A DNA stretch of 64,000 nucleotides, taken from positions 59,372 through 123,371 of the forward strand of contig JAJOHG010000076.1 in NCBI GenBank assembly GCA_021029095.1. Reading direction: 5' to 3'. The position numbers were made by a program, and so were the translations under genes. Positions 43,239 through 54,666 of the stretch are shown here, piece by piece (positions within the stretch are counted from its first letter, which is position 1; every line of letters starts with the position of its first letter). A model generated the notes under the pieces. That model ran no database searches and had not been told where the DNA came from. It was given only the letters and a program-made list of their open reading frames with translations. This stretch comes from Phellopilus nigrolimitatus. Lineage: Eukaryota; Basidiomycota; Agaricomycetes; Hymenochaetales; Hymenochaetaceae.

Positions 43239-43395
43239 GGGTAGTGGCCACTGCTCTGCATGGCAGGTTACGATCCCATGGTGGCTGATGCAGATATAAA
43301 TAAAGGTTTGGTAATAATGAAAAAACAAAATGGTAGTGTGAAAAAGGTTCAGGGGGTAACCTGCCATGTGGAGCAGTGGCCACTACCCAAGTTAC
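43239..43395. mobile_element. Short A-type MITE
   Basis: Inverted ends of about 37 bp (CTTGGGTAGTGGCCACTGCT... and its inverse) surround ~80 bp. The ends match the termini of the larger element at 13096-13533, and its inner sequence GATGCAGATA(T)AAATAAA also matches, so this is an internally deleted relative. No clear target duplication. Confidence 0.75.
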
Positions 43396-43608
43396 ATTAT
43401 ATCAAGTGTTTATTGTATATATAGCCTTAGTGACATTTTTACGGCTTCTTAAGAGGAAAAGTCAGCAAGGTGTAGCTGAATTGCGTCAAGTTGGCCATTG
43501 TAGGCCCTTGCCACCGGAATTTCTTAAATTGGCATGTGCCGGTCATTTGTCAGATTACAAAGTGTGTACACTCCCTTCACGAAAAAGGCACGGCGGGAGA
43601 TCACATGT
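43396..43608. other. Unassigned spacer
   Basis: Nothing recognisable. Confidence 0.25.
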
Positions 43609-43610
43609 AC

Positions 43611-43873
43611 AGGTCAGAAAATTCTTCGGCCCCTTCTGCGTCATTCACACAGAAAAACGTCAAGAAATGCCTTGCAGCTATGCGAGCCTTTGCCTAAGAT
43701 ACATATGAGAAACAAAAACTATGTATTGATTTGTTTGATTTGTTTTTCTGGATGAGTTGAGCTGGCAGTAGACAATCGTGAGTGACGCCGCGAAACGACG
43801 CCATGTCGTTTGTTACGCAGGCGGGAACTGCCTTCCTTTTTTAGGGGGGCTGAAGACTTTTCTGACTCACCTG
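43611..43873. mobile_element. Degenerate Tc1/mariner-type MITE with TA ends
   Basis: Left end CAGGTCAGAAAATTCTTCGG and right end ...GACTTTTCTGACTCACCTG, imperfect inverses. TA flanks at 43609-43610 and 43874-43875. The inner right part (GAGCTGGCAGT...GGGAACTGCCTTCCTTTTTT) resembles the inner right part of the 19519-19953 element, so these are the same family at different ages. Confidence 0.7.
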
Positions 43874-43875
43874 TA

Positions 43876-44395
43876 TGTGCCAGGAATCGTTCCTCGCAAT
43901 ACGTCGTCAAGCTAGAATCCGGACAGCCTCTAGGATACCTCAATTCAGTCTTTCTATCGATTTGGTACCATTGGTGACGGTTCTCTCAGGTCCCATTATA
44001 TCTGTTCATTTCACTTGTTCTTGCTCCCCTCGATACCATTCAAAAAGGATGCTACTTGTAATAAATTACTCGACCGCGTGGCCGAGGGCTCTGGCGATTT
44101 GATCTTTGGTGCACTGTGTAAATTGCTCGTGTATCTTGCTCGTTCACGTCGTAACTCGCCTCGGAGAGTGCGCATGCATCGCCGTAGCCAATCTAGATGA
44201 CGCGCTCTTCCGCAGTACTCGTCTGGGAGAGCAATCCCGATAGCTTCTTTCATATTGCTCAATTATCTCCGACCGTCTCCTATATTATGTTTTTCGACGT
44301 CCTCGATGCTTTCCGTGATGGCTTTCTTCATAAAATGTCATAAGAACAGGCAAGCTTCCAAATAATTTTACTTTGTCTCCCTTCTGCTCGGAATC
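43876..44395. other. Upstream region of the MED25-like gene
   Basis: May hold unrecognised 5' exons of the next gene (open segments exist on the plus strand), but I cannot join any with confidence. Confidence 0.3.
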
Positions 44396-45347
44396 ATGGT
44401 CTTCCGGCTTCCCACTCCTTTCGACTCACATGTTCCAGCCTCTAACCGTATTTCACCGTCAAGACCATGGCGCGGCGCGTTTAATTTACACGGTATTAAT
44501 GTCTTTCGCGGGGCGAATGGACTACAGAAACTATTTGTTGCATCTGCAGAGACAGAAGGAATCAAGTAAGCTCTATCATACATTGGCAGCGCTTCTTTAG
44601 GCTGAATTTATCGAGGAGTAGTCGAACAGATCTCTGGCCAAAACATTTTGATGTTCATCTCACCGAGCAGTCGTGTCGCCTGACTGATATACAAGCATGG
44701 GTTAGAAGGCATGACTTGCCCTTGTGCATGTTCATGCCCGACCGGCATGCTACCGGCCCTGATACCCAGGAAAACGAGTCTCACTTCCGCTCATTGGCAC
44801 GCGTGATGGTGGAGAATCAAGTGGTAAGTGTCTAAGAGTCTATACGTCATCGAGAGCAGAATTTGAGGATTCGCATCAGGTATGCATCGCGCCGTGGAGT
44901 GGCCCGGACGTCCTCGCTGGCTCAGGCATACTTATTCTTCCGAATGCATCCTCTACTGGCCTGCTAGTCGGCACCATCTTTCTCTACTCCTCTTTCCCGG
45001 AATTTGTTCTTTCCAAATCGCAGCGACCGGGCAGCGCAATGCCATCCGCGAAGTCCTATTCCGGAATTTCCCCAACGCTTTCGATCCCACGTCCGCTGCT
45101 GGGTTCTGGCGCAAGTTCCCATCCTCACAGCCCTCGACACAGCACGACACCGCCACTGCCGCAGCACACACATTCCGCACGCGGACCACATGTTCCTAGC
45201 AGCACGAAATCATCCTCCAGTATTCGACATTCGCCGTCGTTTGAATTGAGACAAGCTTTAGTCGCCGTTCCTTTCGATTGGCCGCTTTTCGAAGGCCCGA
45301 CCGATGACTCTGGAAGCACCTCTGCCGGATCTTCTCGCGTATGGTAA
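44396..45347 (+). CDS. Possible Mediator subunit MED25-like (ACID/PTOV-type) protein
   Basis: Exons 44396..44565, 44622..44823 and 44880..45347 join in frame (279 aa); introns are 56 nt each, with GTAAGC and GTAAGT donors. Blocks RPWRGAFNLHG, LWPKHFDVHLTEQSCRLTDI followed by QAWVRRHD, FRSLARVMVENQVVCIAPWS and ILILPNASSTGLLVGTIFLY have the order of the PTOV/ACID domain known from MED25 (beta-barrel with an L-x-AW-x-R helix). A Ser/Pro-rich tail follows. MED25 bridges activators to Mediator. This is a resemblance from memory, not a search; an upstream VWA-like region expected for MED25 was not found. The ATG chosen is the first in frame; earlier exons are possible. Confidence 0.45.
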
Positions 45348-45642
45348 TTGTGCTTTAGTACTAGAGGGAGTGGACTTATACCGCGATTCAATTGTATCTA
45401 GTAGTCGGACACGTCTTTTGTCCTTGTAGCATTGGTTATCCCGACTTCATATGCATTCCGCTCTCTTGTAGCCTACAAATGTTGCTCGTACATATGCTCA
45501 TAGACTGTGATAGTCTTGTCTCTTCCGTCCATTTACTATAATGAGTTAATGCCATTACTATACGTGGGCGGAATAGTCCTTACTACACATTACGGATATA
45601 CAAGACATATAACTGATGACTAATGTGAACAAGATTCAAATC

Positions 45643-46434
45643 CTATTTCTCGCCCTCATTCTTCCGGCTCGCCGCTTCGTGAGCATACTGCCGAGGCAGC
45701 AATGCGAGTCCTGCGGCATACAAAGCCCAAAAGACCTACGAGAATCATCATTTGGTCGGATTTACATAATTACTAAACGGAAAATGCTGCTTACGACAAT
45801 CAGCGCTATCCAGGCATGCAGAGCGGACGCTGGAACGAGCGAGCTGTCCAGCGTCGCTTCATACCACTCGGTCTTAATGCCGTAGTGAGATTGATAGAAG
45901 GCCAGCGCGATGATGGTCAAGCCGAGGATAGCATGGAAGTAATTCTGAGGAGGCCGGTGGCCATTGAGCAAGGTGGGCGTCTTGAAAAAGTGGATTATCG
46001 ATCCGAGGAACAGTTGAAAGATGTATAGAATAAGGAGCGCGAGTCCGGTACGCTGAAGAGAAATGATATCATGGCGTATTCAGATTGAACGGCACCAGCA
46101 ACGAACCTTGTGCCGATCTACAAAATGACCCCCAGTATTGAGCTCCGCGGTAGACATATAACCCATCGCCCAGCCTGCGAAAATAACAGGACCGGCGATA
46201 AGAAACTGTATGATCCAATGTGCCCAAAACCAGCTGTGCAATATTCAGAAGACGTTTTCAGGTCAAAAGAGTGCGTACTTACTTGCCACTAAAAGTACGC
46301 AAGTAGCGGCCAACGAGAGAACCGATTGGTAGAAGGATAAGGAACCCAATGGAGCACAGTAGAGCGTGTTTTTTTAGCTGCTCTTTTATTTCTACAAAGC
46401 TCAGTTCGCGGGCTGCCAAAGTGAAATCGGACAT
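45643..46434 (-). CDS. Cytochrome b561-domain membrane protein
   Basis: Exons 46283..46434, 46107..46233, 45795..46052 and 45643..45735 join to 209 aa; introns are 49, 54 and 59 nt. Hydrophobic helices contain LLCSIGFLILLPIGSLVGRY, WFWAHWIIQFLIAGPVIFAG, TGLALLILYIFQLFLGSIIH and YFHAILGLTIIALAFYQSHY, then ALHAWIALIVVFWALYAAGL. His residues in the helices (AHW, IIHFF, YFHAI) are candidate haem ligands. The GHRPPQNYFHA loop is typical of fungal b561 proteins. They transfer electrons across membranes, often to reduce ferric iron or regenerate ascorbate-like donors. No DOMON domain precedes it; the start at 46434 is the first ATG in frame. Confidence 0.8.
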
Positions 46435-47576
46435 GGTGGTCGAAGGCAACGGGGGTGTTGACGAGACATTCTCGCGTGTGTGGGGTTTAAGAACATATGC
46501 TGAGCAGGGGCCGTGGGTGAAACATCCTGTCGGCGGGGCGCCCTTTGATCAATCGTGAGAGGCGGGAAAGCTTTCTGGGAAATATTATTGGGCCGGCAAG
46601 AATGCCGGTCACAGAATCTACTGCGGGGAGCGTCAGAGCGCGCGCACTACTCTCACGTCCCCACTCTGATACGAACAATGATGACATCGAGGCGGAGATG
46701 CTTCAAACTATGGTGGAGGACTTTTGGAGATACTCGATAAGCGCTTTGCCCGAACTCTGCTTGTCACGGTCTTGGGGAATAAATTATCAGAACGGAAAGG
46801 CAGATGAATGTTCAGAAAGGCGGAGTGGACTTCGATACACGAATAGACAGTTCGTAAAAGATGCAAACGAAAGAACCAGGCTGGACCAAGACGTTGCCAG
46901 CAACGTTTGAGAAAATACGTGGCTCGGAGTAGTAGGCACTCCCTTACGATATGACGAGGATTTTAAGCCAGAATAGACACTCTTGTTTTTTTTTCCCTTC
47001 TTCTCGAGGAGTGCCGAGCTGACAGCCATCGAGTGTCCGTCGACAGAGACGCGGACGTTGACAAGAGGAATGCGGGCTTTTCGGAGTACTTTGCATTCGA
47101 TAACGAGATGGAGAATTGTAGATAGATGACTTCCAGAAAAAAAGGCCAGAGACCAAAAAACAAATAGGCCGAAGGAGGGTTTCAACAGTCGAATTCAGAT
47201 GTTAGGTGTCTGAAATGAAATCTTCGTCGTCGGCTACAGTTGTCCTATCGACGCAGATCAGGGCGCTCTTATGTAACCTACTTTGCAAAGCTAAAATGTC
47301 GCATGCTCCGCCAACTTTTCGTCACTTTTTCCGCGTATGTACTCAAATCGACTCAGATAAGTTCATGATTTTGGGACGACTGGTCATTGCGACCCGTAGA
47401 GATCAGAAACATAGTTACAATGTACACCTGGAAACCAAGTTTACAGACATTATCCTCGCGACGGTCTTCTAGCTATGCAGAACGAAAGGAAACCAAAAAA
47501 GCACTACTTAGGCACAGTCAGCATTCGTTCCTACAGACTACAAGCAGACATACTTGCCTACGGAGATAGTCCCATC
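46435..47576. other. Intergenic region between cytochrome b561 and kinesin genes
   Basis: About 1.1 kb. Open frames on both strands (longest ~130 codons at 46787-47185 minus and ~121 codons at 46545-46910 plus) have no recognisable motif and overlap each other. I do not call a gene. Confidence 0.35.
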
Positions 47577-50500
47577 TCACACGATCGCTGACACCAACTC
47601 ATCGTCGCTATCTCCTCTAACCACCTTCGTCTCTCCTTCTTTCCTCACCTTCTTGGGCGGCGTCACCAATTCATCGAACTCGCTTTCTGTTGGCGCTCGC
47701 TTTTGCTTTTGCGGGTTGTTGGTTGCCTCATCGAAGGGAGCTGGGCGCGATCGGTCTCCTTTAGGTTTATGGGCATTGCCAAGGCTTTCGGAGGTGTGGT
47801 AATAGTCCGTCGTGTCATCCGAGTCGCCATCGTGATCGTCTCGCCCGAGAGCGCTAGACTCTGCCGCAGAAGAAAACTCTGCGGTAGAATTGATATCGAC
47901 CTTCTTTCCCTTCTTCCCTTTGCTCCTTTTTTTCTTCGGCTCAGGTAAGAAGTCGACATCATTCTTGACAGCATATTCAATCTCGAAGATACTACATTGA
48001 TAGATACGTAAGATTTCTTTGACACAGATGTTGAAGGAATATTGAAGCGCGTACCGCTCTTTAAGCTTCACGTTATCCGGAACGTAGGATCGCGCCTTGC
48101 GATACAAATCAAGCGCAACTTGCAAATTACCCCTGCACGGAAGCAAATCAACAATCCTCGGATTTATCGAAGAAAGCAACGAGACCGCATACTTCTCAGA
48201 ATGAGCCCTCGCGAGAGCAACGTACGCCCTTCCAGTTTTCTTCTTCGAAACCGGCGAAAGTACATCAGCGAGCTGCGCTTCCTTGTTGGTCTGCTCGCTA
48301 TTTGCGTCATTTTCCAAAGGAAGAGGCGGAAGCTACATAGTCAGCTGTTGAACCCCAGCTACTTGGAAGCACTCACTATTTCTGTTCGAGCTCCACCAGG
48401 CGCCTTTTCAGTTCGTCGTCTAAGTCCTGGTGGCGCTTGAGCAGGGGAGTCAGGACACCTGACGGTAGCGAAGTAGAAGTCGAGACTTCGGGCAAAATAA
48501 GTTCCGGGGTCGACTCAAGGCTGCGCTGTTGCATTTCGGCTTGTAGTTGTCGTTGTCGTTCGGCCTCCTCAGCTTCTCGCTTCCGCTCACGTTCTTCGAG
48601 ACGACGAGCCACTTCCAGCTCGACCGCCTTGGAGATCTGCGAGGAAGTACGATTAGTATATTGCCGCAGTCAGATCTCGCACTGACGGCTTACTCGTTCA
48701 TCGATCTCTTCCTCGGTCATGCTACCAAGTTTGGACCCAATACTCCTCTGGCTTCCGTTGCCAGACTCGGCACTGTCTCTCCTCATCCCCTGTCCTGGAA
48801 GACCCAACGCAAAGGGCTGGAAGCTAGATCCGAACCCGAGACCAAATGACGACATCCTTCCCTTCGTCGGCCCAGGAAGCTTCGATGGACCAGCAGTCGG
48901 AAGCAGAGACGGGCGACCAGACTGGCCTAAATCGTGATACGAGTGAATCTAATTGGGCATTTAATATAGCTATAAAACCGCGCACCCGAGGAAACAGGGA
49001 CATTCGCAGAAGGCAATCGGACGGGCTGTGGAGCTAGCGCCGCGAAGTGAGATTTCGGCAGAGGTTGTGTTTCTATTTGTAGATGTTCAAGGAAGGTACC
49101 GCAAGATTCGGTTAAGGTTTACTCTCATAGATAATTTAGAGTAACTTACCTCGTACGTTGACGACCGGCTTGTTCTCAATCTCTTTTGTGCGAGTCGCAA
49201 AGCTACAATTTGTAATTTTAAGACTCATGAGAACAGCATGAACTACGGAAGAGAAAGTCTTACTTTAATGTATTCCACGTGTCCTGTCTGAACTTCGCAC
49301 CCGGCGCAAGATTGCAAATCAACAGTCCTACCGCCGTTCCGCCGAGTGCATCTTGCAGAATCCGGGTAAGCTTGGAGTTTCTGTACGGGATACGAGACTA
49401 TATTGGATGGTTGTTAGATTAGCCACAGTGATCTGCAGTTCAGATGTCAAATACAGGAGACGCACTGCTCCTTGATTCAATGCATGAACAACCTGACCGA
49501 GAACACTTAGAGACCTGTTGATTGCGGAAGATTCGGCCATGCGTGATGGATCGTTGCCTGTCAACTGCGTTGTAGTACCTCTGTATCAGTTTCAAATGAG
49601 AGATATGTAAATTGAATTTTAAAAACTTTGTTATTCTCCGAGCCAGCCAAATCCACGAGATTGATTTTTCCGGTAATTGCTGAGAAAATTGGTAACAGGT
49701 CAGTACAGGTTTAGGTGATGCAGGAAACGCATTTGGACGCCTTTGGTAGCAGTAGAGGATATTTTACATACTTTGTCCGGCGACAGTATCAATCATATGT
49801 ACATAGATCGTCAAAATCGCATGAGAGCGTGATGAGGCGCGATTGAGATTAGTGGAACCAGTCGTTCGACGCTTCGTCGCGGCGCTATATCCTTTCCGAG
49901 TCAATCGCCATTCCGCTATATGATAATGCTGTGTGGACGTACGCATAAGTTCTGTCAAAGCCTGCCACGCTTGAGAGAGGCATCGTACTCAGATTGGCGA
50001 CAAAGACCTGACCGGACTCATTTTCCCTAACTGGAAGCTTCGGGGCCTGTGAAGCGGCGTCAAGGCCAAGGGAGTACGGAAAAGGAGGATAAGTTCTGAC
50101 GCACTGTGTCCCTCTCAACTAAAAGATCGTAGACATCCTCCTTGTATATTTCCATATACGATACAGATAATGATACTTCGGCGCCTGATACTGCGGCACA
50201 CCGTTCAAAGAGGTCCTGTGGCCGGCATGAACTTGGCTCGACCAGGCAAACATATGATATGCTAACCTTGACAACACGGGGTATAATCCCAGGTTGGATT
50301 TTGGTGCCCTGTATCGTATGGGTCTTTCCTGACGAAGTGACACCATAAGCAAATACAGTTACAGTCTGCGCGAAAAGTGAGTTTGGAGAACACGTTCGCA
50401 GTGGAAGTGGATGCGTACGACGCCGCTGTACACGACATCAAGAAGCGGCTTGACATCGTTCTCGTAAATCTCGTCCTGAGTCGAGTCCTCGCCATAGCAA

Positions 50501-50658
50501 GACGAAAAGGGGAACTTGAAGCGCTGGGAGTGGTCTCTCGGGTGCATGACGTTGATGAATGAGCCGCTGTCGTCTCTTTGAACAGCGACAGCGCCGTCAT
50601 TGATTTCGCCAGCGATCTGCGGCCTAAGCCGTGCGGCAATGCGGATCTTGGATGACAT
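47577..50658 (-). CDS. Kinesin with N-terminal motor and coiled-coil/TPR-like tail
   Basis: Fifteen exons: 50419..50658, 50267..50365, 50105..50215, 49943..50046, 49772..49884, 49627..49679, 49466..49564, 49264..49397, 49150..49202, 48986..49072, 48694..48926, 48377..48636, 48193..48297, 48055..48132, 47577..47991 (727 aa, no frame break). The motor starts SSKIRIAARLRPQ; P-loop GVTSSGKT (residues 88-95), switch I NRASSRSH (199-206), switch II LVDLAGSE (230-237), then MAESSAINRSLSVLGQVVHA and IPYRNSKLTRILQDALGG. A neck/coiled-coil follows (EEIDERISKAVELEVARRLE) and then KKTGRAYVALARAHSEKGNL with QVALDLYRKARSYVPDN, a TPR-like helix pair, ending Lys-rich (KKKRSKGKKGKK). It moves on microtubules. 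The tail recalls Kid/kinesin-10-type proteins, but the subfamily is not certain. It shares a 176-bp divergent promoter with the Sos7-like gene. Confidence 0.92.
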
Positions 50659-50834
50659 TGTAGAAATGGCGTTGGCGGCGGCGGCGACGTGGTGAACGGC
50701 GACGAGCAAACGAACCAACCTTGAACCAACGAAGCGCGTAAAACGCGGGTCACGTGATCGTTCAGCTCAATGGCTTTTATACTTTTACTTCCGTGATTCT
50801 TCAACTCATATCCATCACCGCCATCAGTACGAGC
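50659..50834. promoter_or_regulatory. Divergent promoter, kinesin / Sos7-like
   Basis: Only 176 bp separate the two start codons, so regulatory elements must be shared. Both products would act in chromosome segregation, which would fit co-regulation. No specific motif was identified. Confidence 0.5.
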
Positions 50835-52056
50835 ATGGCAAACACGAACACTCGTCCGTCGCTCGACAATGCCGAATCGAACGTGCACATCGATAGGGCC
50901 AGCACCATCATCGACAAATTCAGCAAAACTCCGCTCAACATTGTCCAAGCAAAGACCAACTTCGAGCAGAAAATTAGCGCATTCAATGACATCGATCCCG
51001 CAACCGCCTTCACGCCCAGACAGCATCCTTCACATATCGCCAACGAAGTCGACGCTCAAATTGTAGGGCCGTGGAGTTTGTTTGTGTATGGCATGCTCAC
51101 AATAACCCCGGTTTAGTCCTTTCTCCGCAAGCTCAAGTTCAATTACCTTGAGCAGAATGCCAAAGACAAGTACATCAAGACCATCGTAGACGATGACTCT
51201 GAAATTATCACCGTGGACGACAACGAAGCTCTACGCCGTAGTAACGAGCTCAAGAAGGCCCGCCTCAAGGATGCTAAAGACCGTCTCTCTGTGCGAAACA
51301 AAGAAGTTGAGGAACTTGCTTTTGACGTCGAGTCAAGTAGGTCGATCGTTTCTGCTCAAGGATCGACGTATCGATTACGAACGGGTTTTAGAATATAGAT
51401 CTGCCCAGTCTCTTACGGAGGAATTCGGCAGTCTCACGTCACAGATACTAGACGCCCGTTTAGCACTCTCCCGTCTACGCACTGCCCACCCCCTCCCGCG
51501 TTTGTCCGTCGCGTCGGCAAATGCGACTCTCGAGCTACAGACCGAACAGATGGCTTCGCTCGATGCGAACTTATCTGAGAACGTCTCGCAGGTGGAAAAT
51601 GTGAAGGTGAAGGTACAAGACGCCGCGCGCGACGTCGAGCGGCTGCGGGTGGAGCGGGCAGCAAAGGAGGAAGAGGTGCGCCAAACAAAGGCCGAAGAAG
51701 AGGACGAGCGCGTCGTTGGATTATATGACTGGTACACGGCCTCCCTTGCTCTCCACCGCTCTCTGTTTTCTCTTGTCTCCACTAAGTCTGTCACGGAAAA
51801 CGAGCTCGAACTCACGTACGAGATACCGCCACCGACTTCGTCTCCGTCGAATTCCCAGTCTGATGGCCCAATTCCGTTTACCGTTACACTTCTTTTCCAC
51901 CCCAACACGCGCACGCTCGCCGATGCGTCCGTTGCCTCGCCAGACCAACGCGTATCCGGTTTGAACTTAGCGGACCTGATTGGGAGTCATGTACAATCGA
52001 ACGACGTTTTGGGCCTGGTGCGCGGTATCATGGCGCGCATGCGCTCAGGAATGTGA
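50835..52056 (+). CDS. Sos7-like kinetochore coiled-coil protein
   Basis: Exons 50835..51062, 51117..51336 and 51392..52056 give 370 aa; introns are 54 and 55 nt. The N-terminus ASTIIDKFSKTPLNIVQAKT, NFEQKISAFNDIDPATAF and then FLRKLKFNYLEQNAKDKYIK resemble Sos7 (the fungal KNL1-binding partner, a ZWINT/Kre28 counterpart) in order and content. A long coiled coil (RSNELKKARLKDAKDR... VKVKVQDAARDVERLRVERA) follows, and the end resembles an RWD-like tail (LTYEIPPP... FTVTLLFHPNTRTLADASV). It would act at the outer kinetochore. This is recognition from memory; an alternative is an unrelated coiled-coil kinetochore subunit. Confidence 0.6.
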
Positions 52057-52928
52057 TGAGGAAGAATAGAGAACAATGTGCGTATGATCCAGTTTCTGCT
52101 TTTAGTGGGAGTGAATGACTCATGCTCTTTCAGCGCGTATTTTTATACTTATGTTATATTTGTCTTGTATCATCGGTGTAATTTGTATGGTGCGTCTCTG
52201 TGTTAGGAAGCGTCGATTTTCTGACAAGAATAAAAAAAGCACAGGCACTATGCGACCTTTTTCGTATTGGGTATCACTTCCTTGACATCTGTCATCGTGC
52301 GACCTGCGTTCGCAATTGTGAACGGCTTTGTTTTGGTTTTGTCGCTAAGCCGTACCATCGGGGTGTTCGACTCCCAAGCTCTCCTTCGATTGGGTTGAAG
52401 ACCGTGTCAACACACATCATTATAATTTGGTTGTACATATTCATTTACAACTTTCCTGACTTCCGATCGATCTTTCATTTCTGTTTCCGTCGATAATTCT
52501 CTTAGGAATGATTACTTCGGAATCTCAGGCTTCCCCATTCTTGCCAAGTTTCCCCAATGGCATGACTGACGCTTGGATTCTCACCCTTCGGCGTATATAA
52601 ACGCACCAGTTTATTCGTCAGATTAGACAATGCTGCGTCCAGATAGTCGTTGCTTTTCAAGCAACATAAAAGAAAGGATTCAGCTTTCGCAGGAGCTGTC
52701 TGAACATCTCGCTTATGCTTCGATGATTTTCGAAGCAGGAAATGTAGAGACGATCTTGATTTACCTAGTGGGGTGTCTTATTGTGGCTTCGAATGTTCAC
52801 GTCGACCGGGAAGGGAAAGTCTCCCGAAACAGTCTACCACTAGATGCCCTCAAGGAAGTTGCTCCTGTCGTTCAAATAGGCTGAAATGCATTGCTCTTCG
52901 CTCCCATCCTTCCCCACCCCTCCCCACC
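52057..52928 (+). promoter_or_regulatory. Region upstream of the alpha/beta hydrolase, with TATA box and upstream ORF
   Basis: 52057-52590 has no gene. GTATATAA at 52593-52600 is a TATA candidate. An 84-codon frame (52630-52884) starts 30 nt after it and ends 44 nt before the hydrolase start codon. If this is the promoter, the frame lies in the leader as an upstream ORF. It could also be a separate small gene. Confidence 0.4.
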
Positions 52929-54279
52929 ATGCCTTTCCTCAGAATTTCCGATAGCCTGATGTTCCACTACCTCATCCCTAGCTGCCCCAACCAGGAGTAT
53001 CCTTCTCTCGACCCGGAGAGACCGATTTTCCTGCTCTTGCATCCCCGTCTCTTTTCTTCCTACTTCTTTGCGTCCCAATGGCGTGACGCCCGCCTTGCGC
53101 GTGGTTACAATCTTCTTGCTATCGACCACCATTACCACGGCAAAACTAAGGCCGTGCTCGATGACGAGCCTTATGACTTCTCGATGGTGCGCTTCTTCCT
53201 TTCCGTCAGACATGCCGTGCCGTCCTCAGCTCCAGTGTCATAGGTTGCCAAAGACCTGCTGATCGCGCTTGACGAATTAAAGGTTAAGTCATGTCATATT
53301 TTGGGCATCGGTCGTGAGCACACAACGTAATTGTATGCGTCAAAAAAATTTCCGCTAACTTTCGCTGACAGTCGGCGCAGCTATCGCCATTCGCATGTAC
53401 ATGCTGTGTCCAGACCTCGTTGAAACCTTGATCTTGTCTGGGAAACATCCACCAGTGGAGGTTAGTTTTCTTTGTACGCTCCGTAGTTTGGCGTGCCGTT
53501 GACACGAGCTTGGATTAGACGGTCGAAAACAAACATCAGTACATGTATCTTCGGTGAGTGGATAGCGTTTATTCCTTCCGAAAGCCGGATTCACAGGCGC
53601 CTAGTGACGCATGCTACGAGAAGGACGACGAGGGAAACGACAGACTTACTCCAGACGTTGTGCACGGGCTGCATTGGATTGGGTTCGGTGATGAGACGGG
53701 TGCCGGTGAGTAAAGCTCGTTATCGAGCCTTATATATTTTTATATATTATAGATGCGATTATTGAGGAATGGGTAGCCACTTCGTCATTCAGACCGTCCA
53801 ATAGGGAGCTTATCAACAAGATATTTTCGTCGTTAATCGACCGGGAGCCTATATCGGCTGATAAATGGGCGACTATAGTTTGTCCAGTCCTGATTATCCA
53901 CGGAGGTGCGCCTCATAGTTGCTCTGGGTGTCATGTCTGTTATTCCCTCTTTTACAATACTAAAATCAAATGTGCAGAAAAAGACGCCCTGTATTCACCG
54001 TCCGTCGCCCAGGAGCTCTATGACGCGATGCCGAACGCACGGAGAGAGATGCACGTCGTGCCTGAAGCACCGCACTTCCTGAGCTGGACGCACGCGCTCG
54101 AAGTGAACGACCTCACCGTCAAGTTCCTCGACCGTATGACAGGCGTTGACAGCGAGACATTGGGGAAGCTGCCATCTGCGGTCCATCGAACAAGCGCTGT
54201 AAAATACTCCGAAGGTGCCATGTTGACGTCTGACGCTTCGCAAGACACGCCTACGGTCATCAAGAACAAGGACTCCTGA
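52929..54279 (+). CDS. Alpha/beta-hydrolase fold protein with nucleophile serine replaced
   Basis: Exons 52929..53186, 53244..53313, 53372..53460, 53519..53553, 53605..53705, 53753..53905 and 53978..54279 give 335 aa with consistent frame (introns 47-72 nt). The fold is shown by IFLLLHPRLFSSYFFASQWR, LLAIDHHYHG, the elbow region CHILGIGLGAAIAIRMYMLC, VCPVLIIHGEKDALY (acid strand) and VPEAPHFLSWTHA (His). The elbow should be GxSxG; here it reads GIGLG, with Gly (GGT) in place of Ser. The Asp and His positions are kept. As written, the protein would lack hydrolase activity of the usual type. The substrate is unknown. The two-base split at GGT-C/TC depends on choosing the GTGAGC donor (53314). 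Confidence 0.8.
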
Positions 54280-54666
54280 AAACTTGACTGAATCGATATG
54301 CTATGACCCATGATTTGTTTTGACGTTCACGAACTTGTCCTCCTCTTTATAGATATTTATCTGTACAGTTCTTCGGACCAACATTGGGATAAGACAAGAG
54401 GACGATATTCTTGCATGAAAGCCATTGACAAATGCTATTCAGTCTTCTTCAACGTCTTGATCATCAAATTAACGAGCGGTGCGTAAATCCAGATCTAAGT
54501 AAACCGAATACATGAAATGACTATGATACATACTTGAGGGCAGCATATGGTGTAGAAGCATGTATTGCAAGAGAACAAGAAAACATATCAAAAATTGATA
54601 ACAAACCGTGTAGCTGAGAAAGGATGCAAGGTTCCAATTGAGAAGCATGTAGAACGTCGTAAGTAT
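54280..54666. other. Convergent 3' ends of hydrolase and coiled-coil genes
   Basis: Intergenic sequence with the 3' ends of two converging genes. No gene seen. Confidence 0.4.

Noticed and set aside
43239..43395. Helitron end or CRISPR-like repeat
   Set aside because: The repeat is an inverted pair of termini, not spaced direct repeats, and lacks the TC...CTRR helitron ends.
44566..44600. A 35-nt intron in the MED25-like gene
   Set aside because: Too short. The acceptor at 44621 (56 nt) gives the same phase and has a better branch-site distance.
46545..47185. Genes in the b561-kinesin gap
   Set aside because: Overlapping frames on both strands, no motifs and no convincing splice pattern.
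51375..51914. A 179-codon minus-strand gene
   Set aside because: Shadow of the Sos7-like third exon, Ser/Arg-rich as expected from antisense reading of acidic coiled-coil codons.
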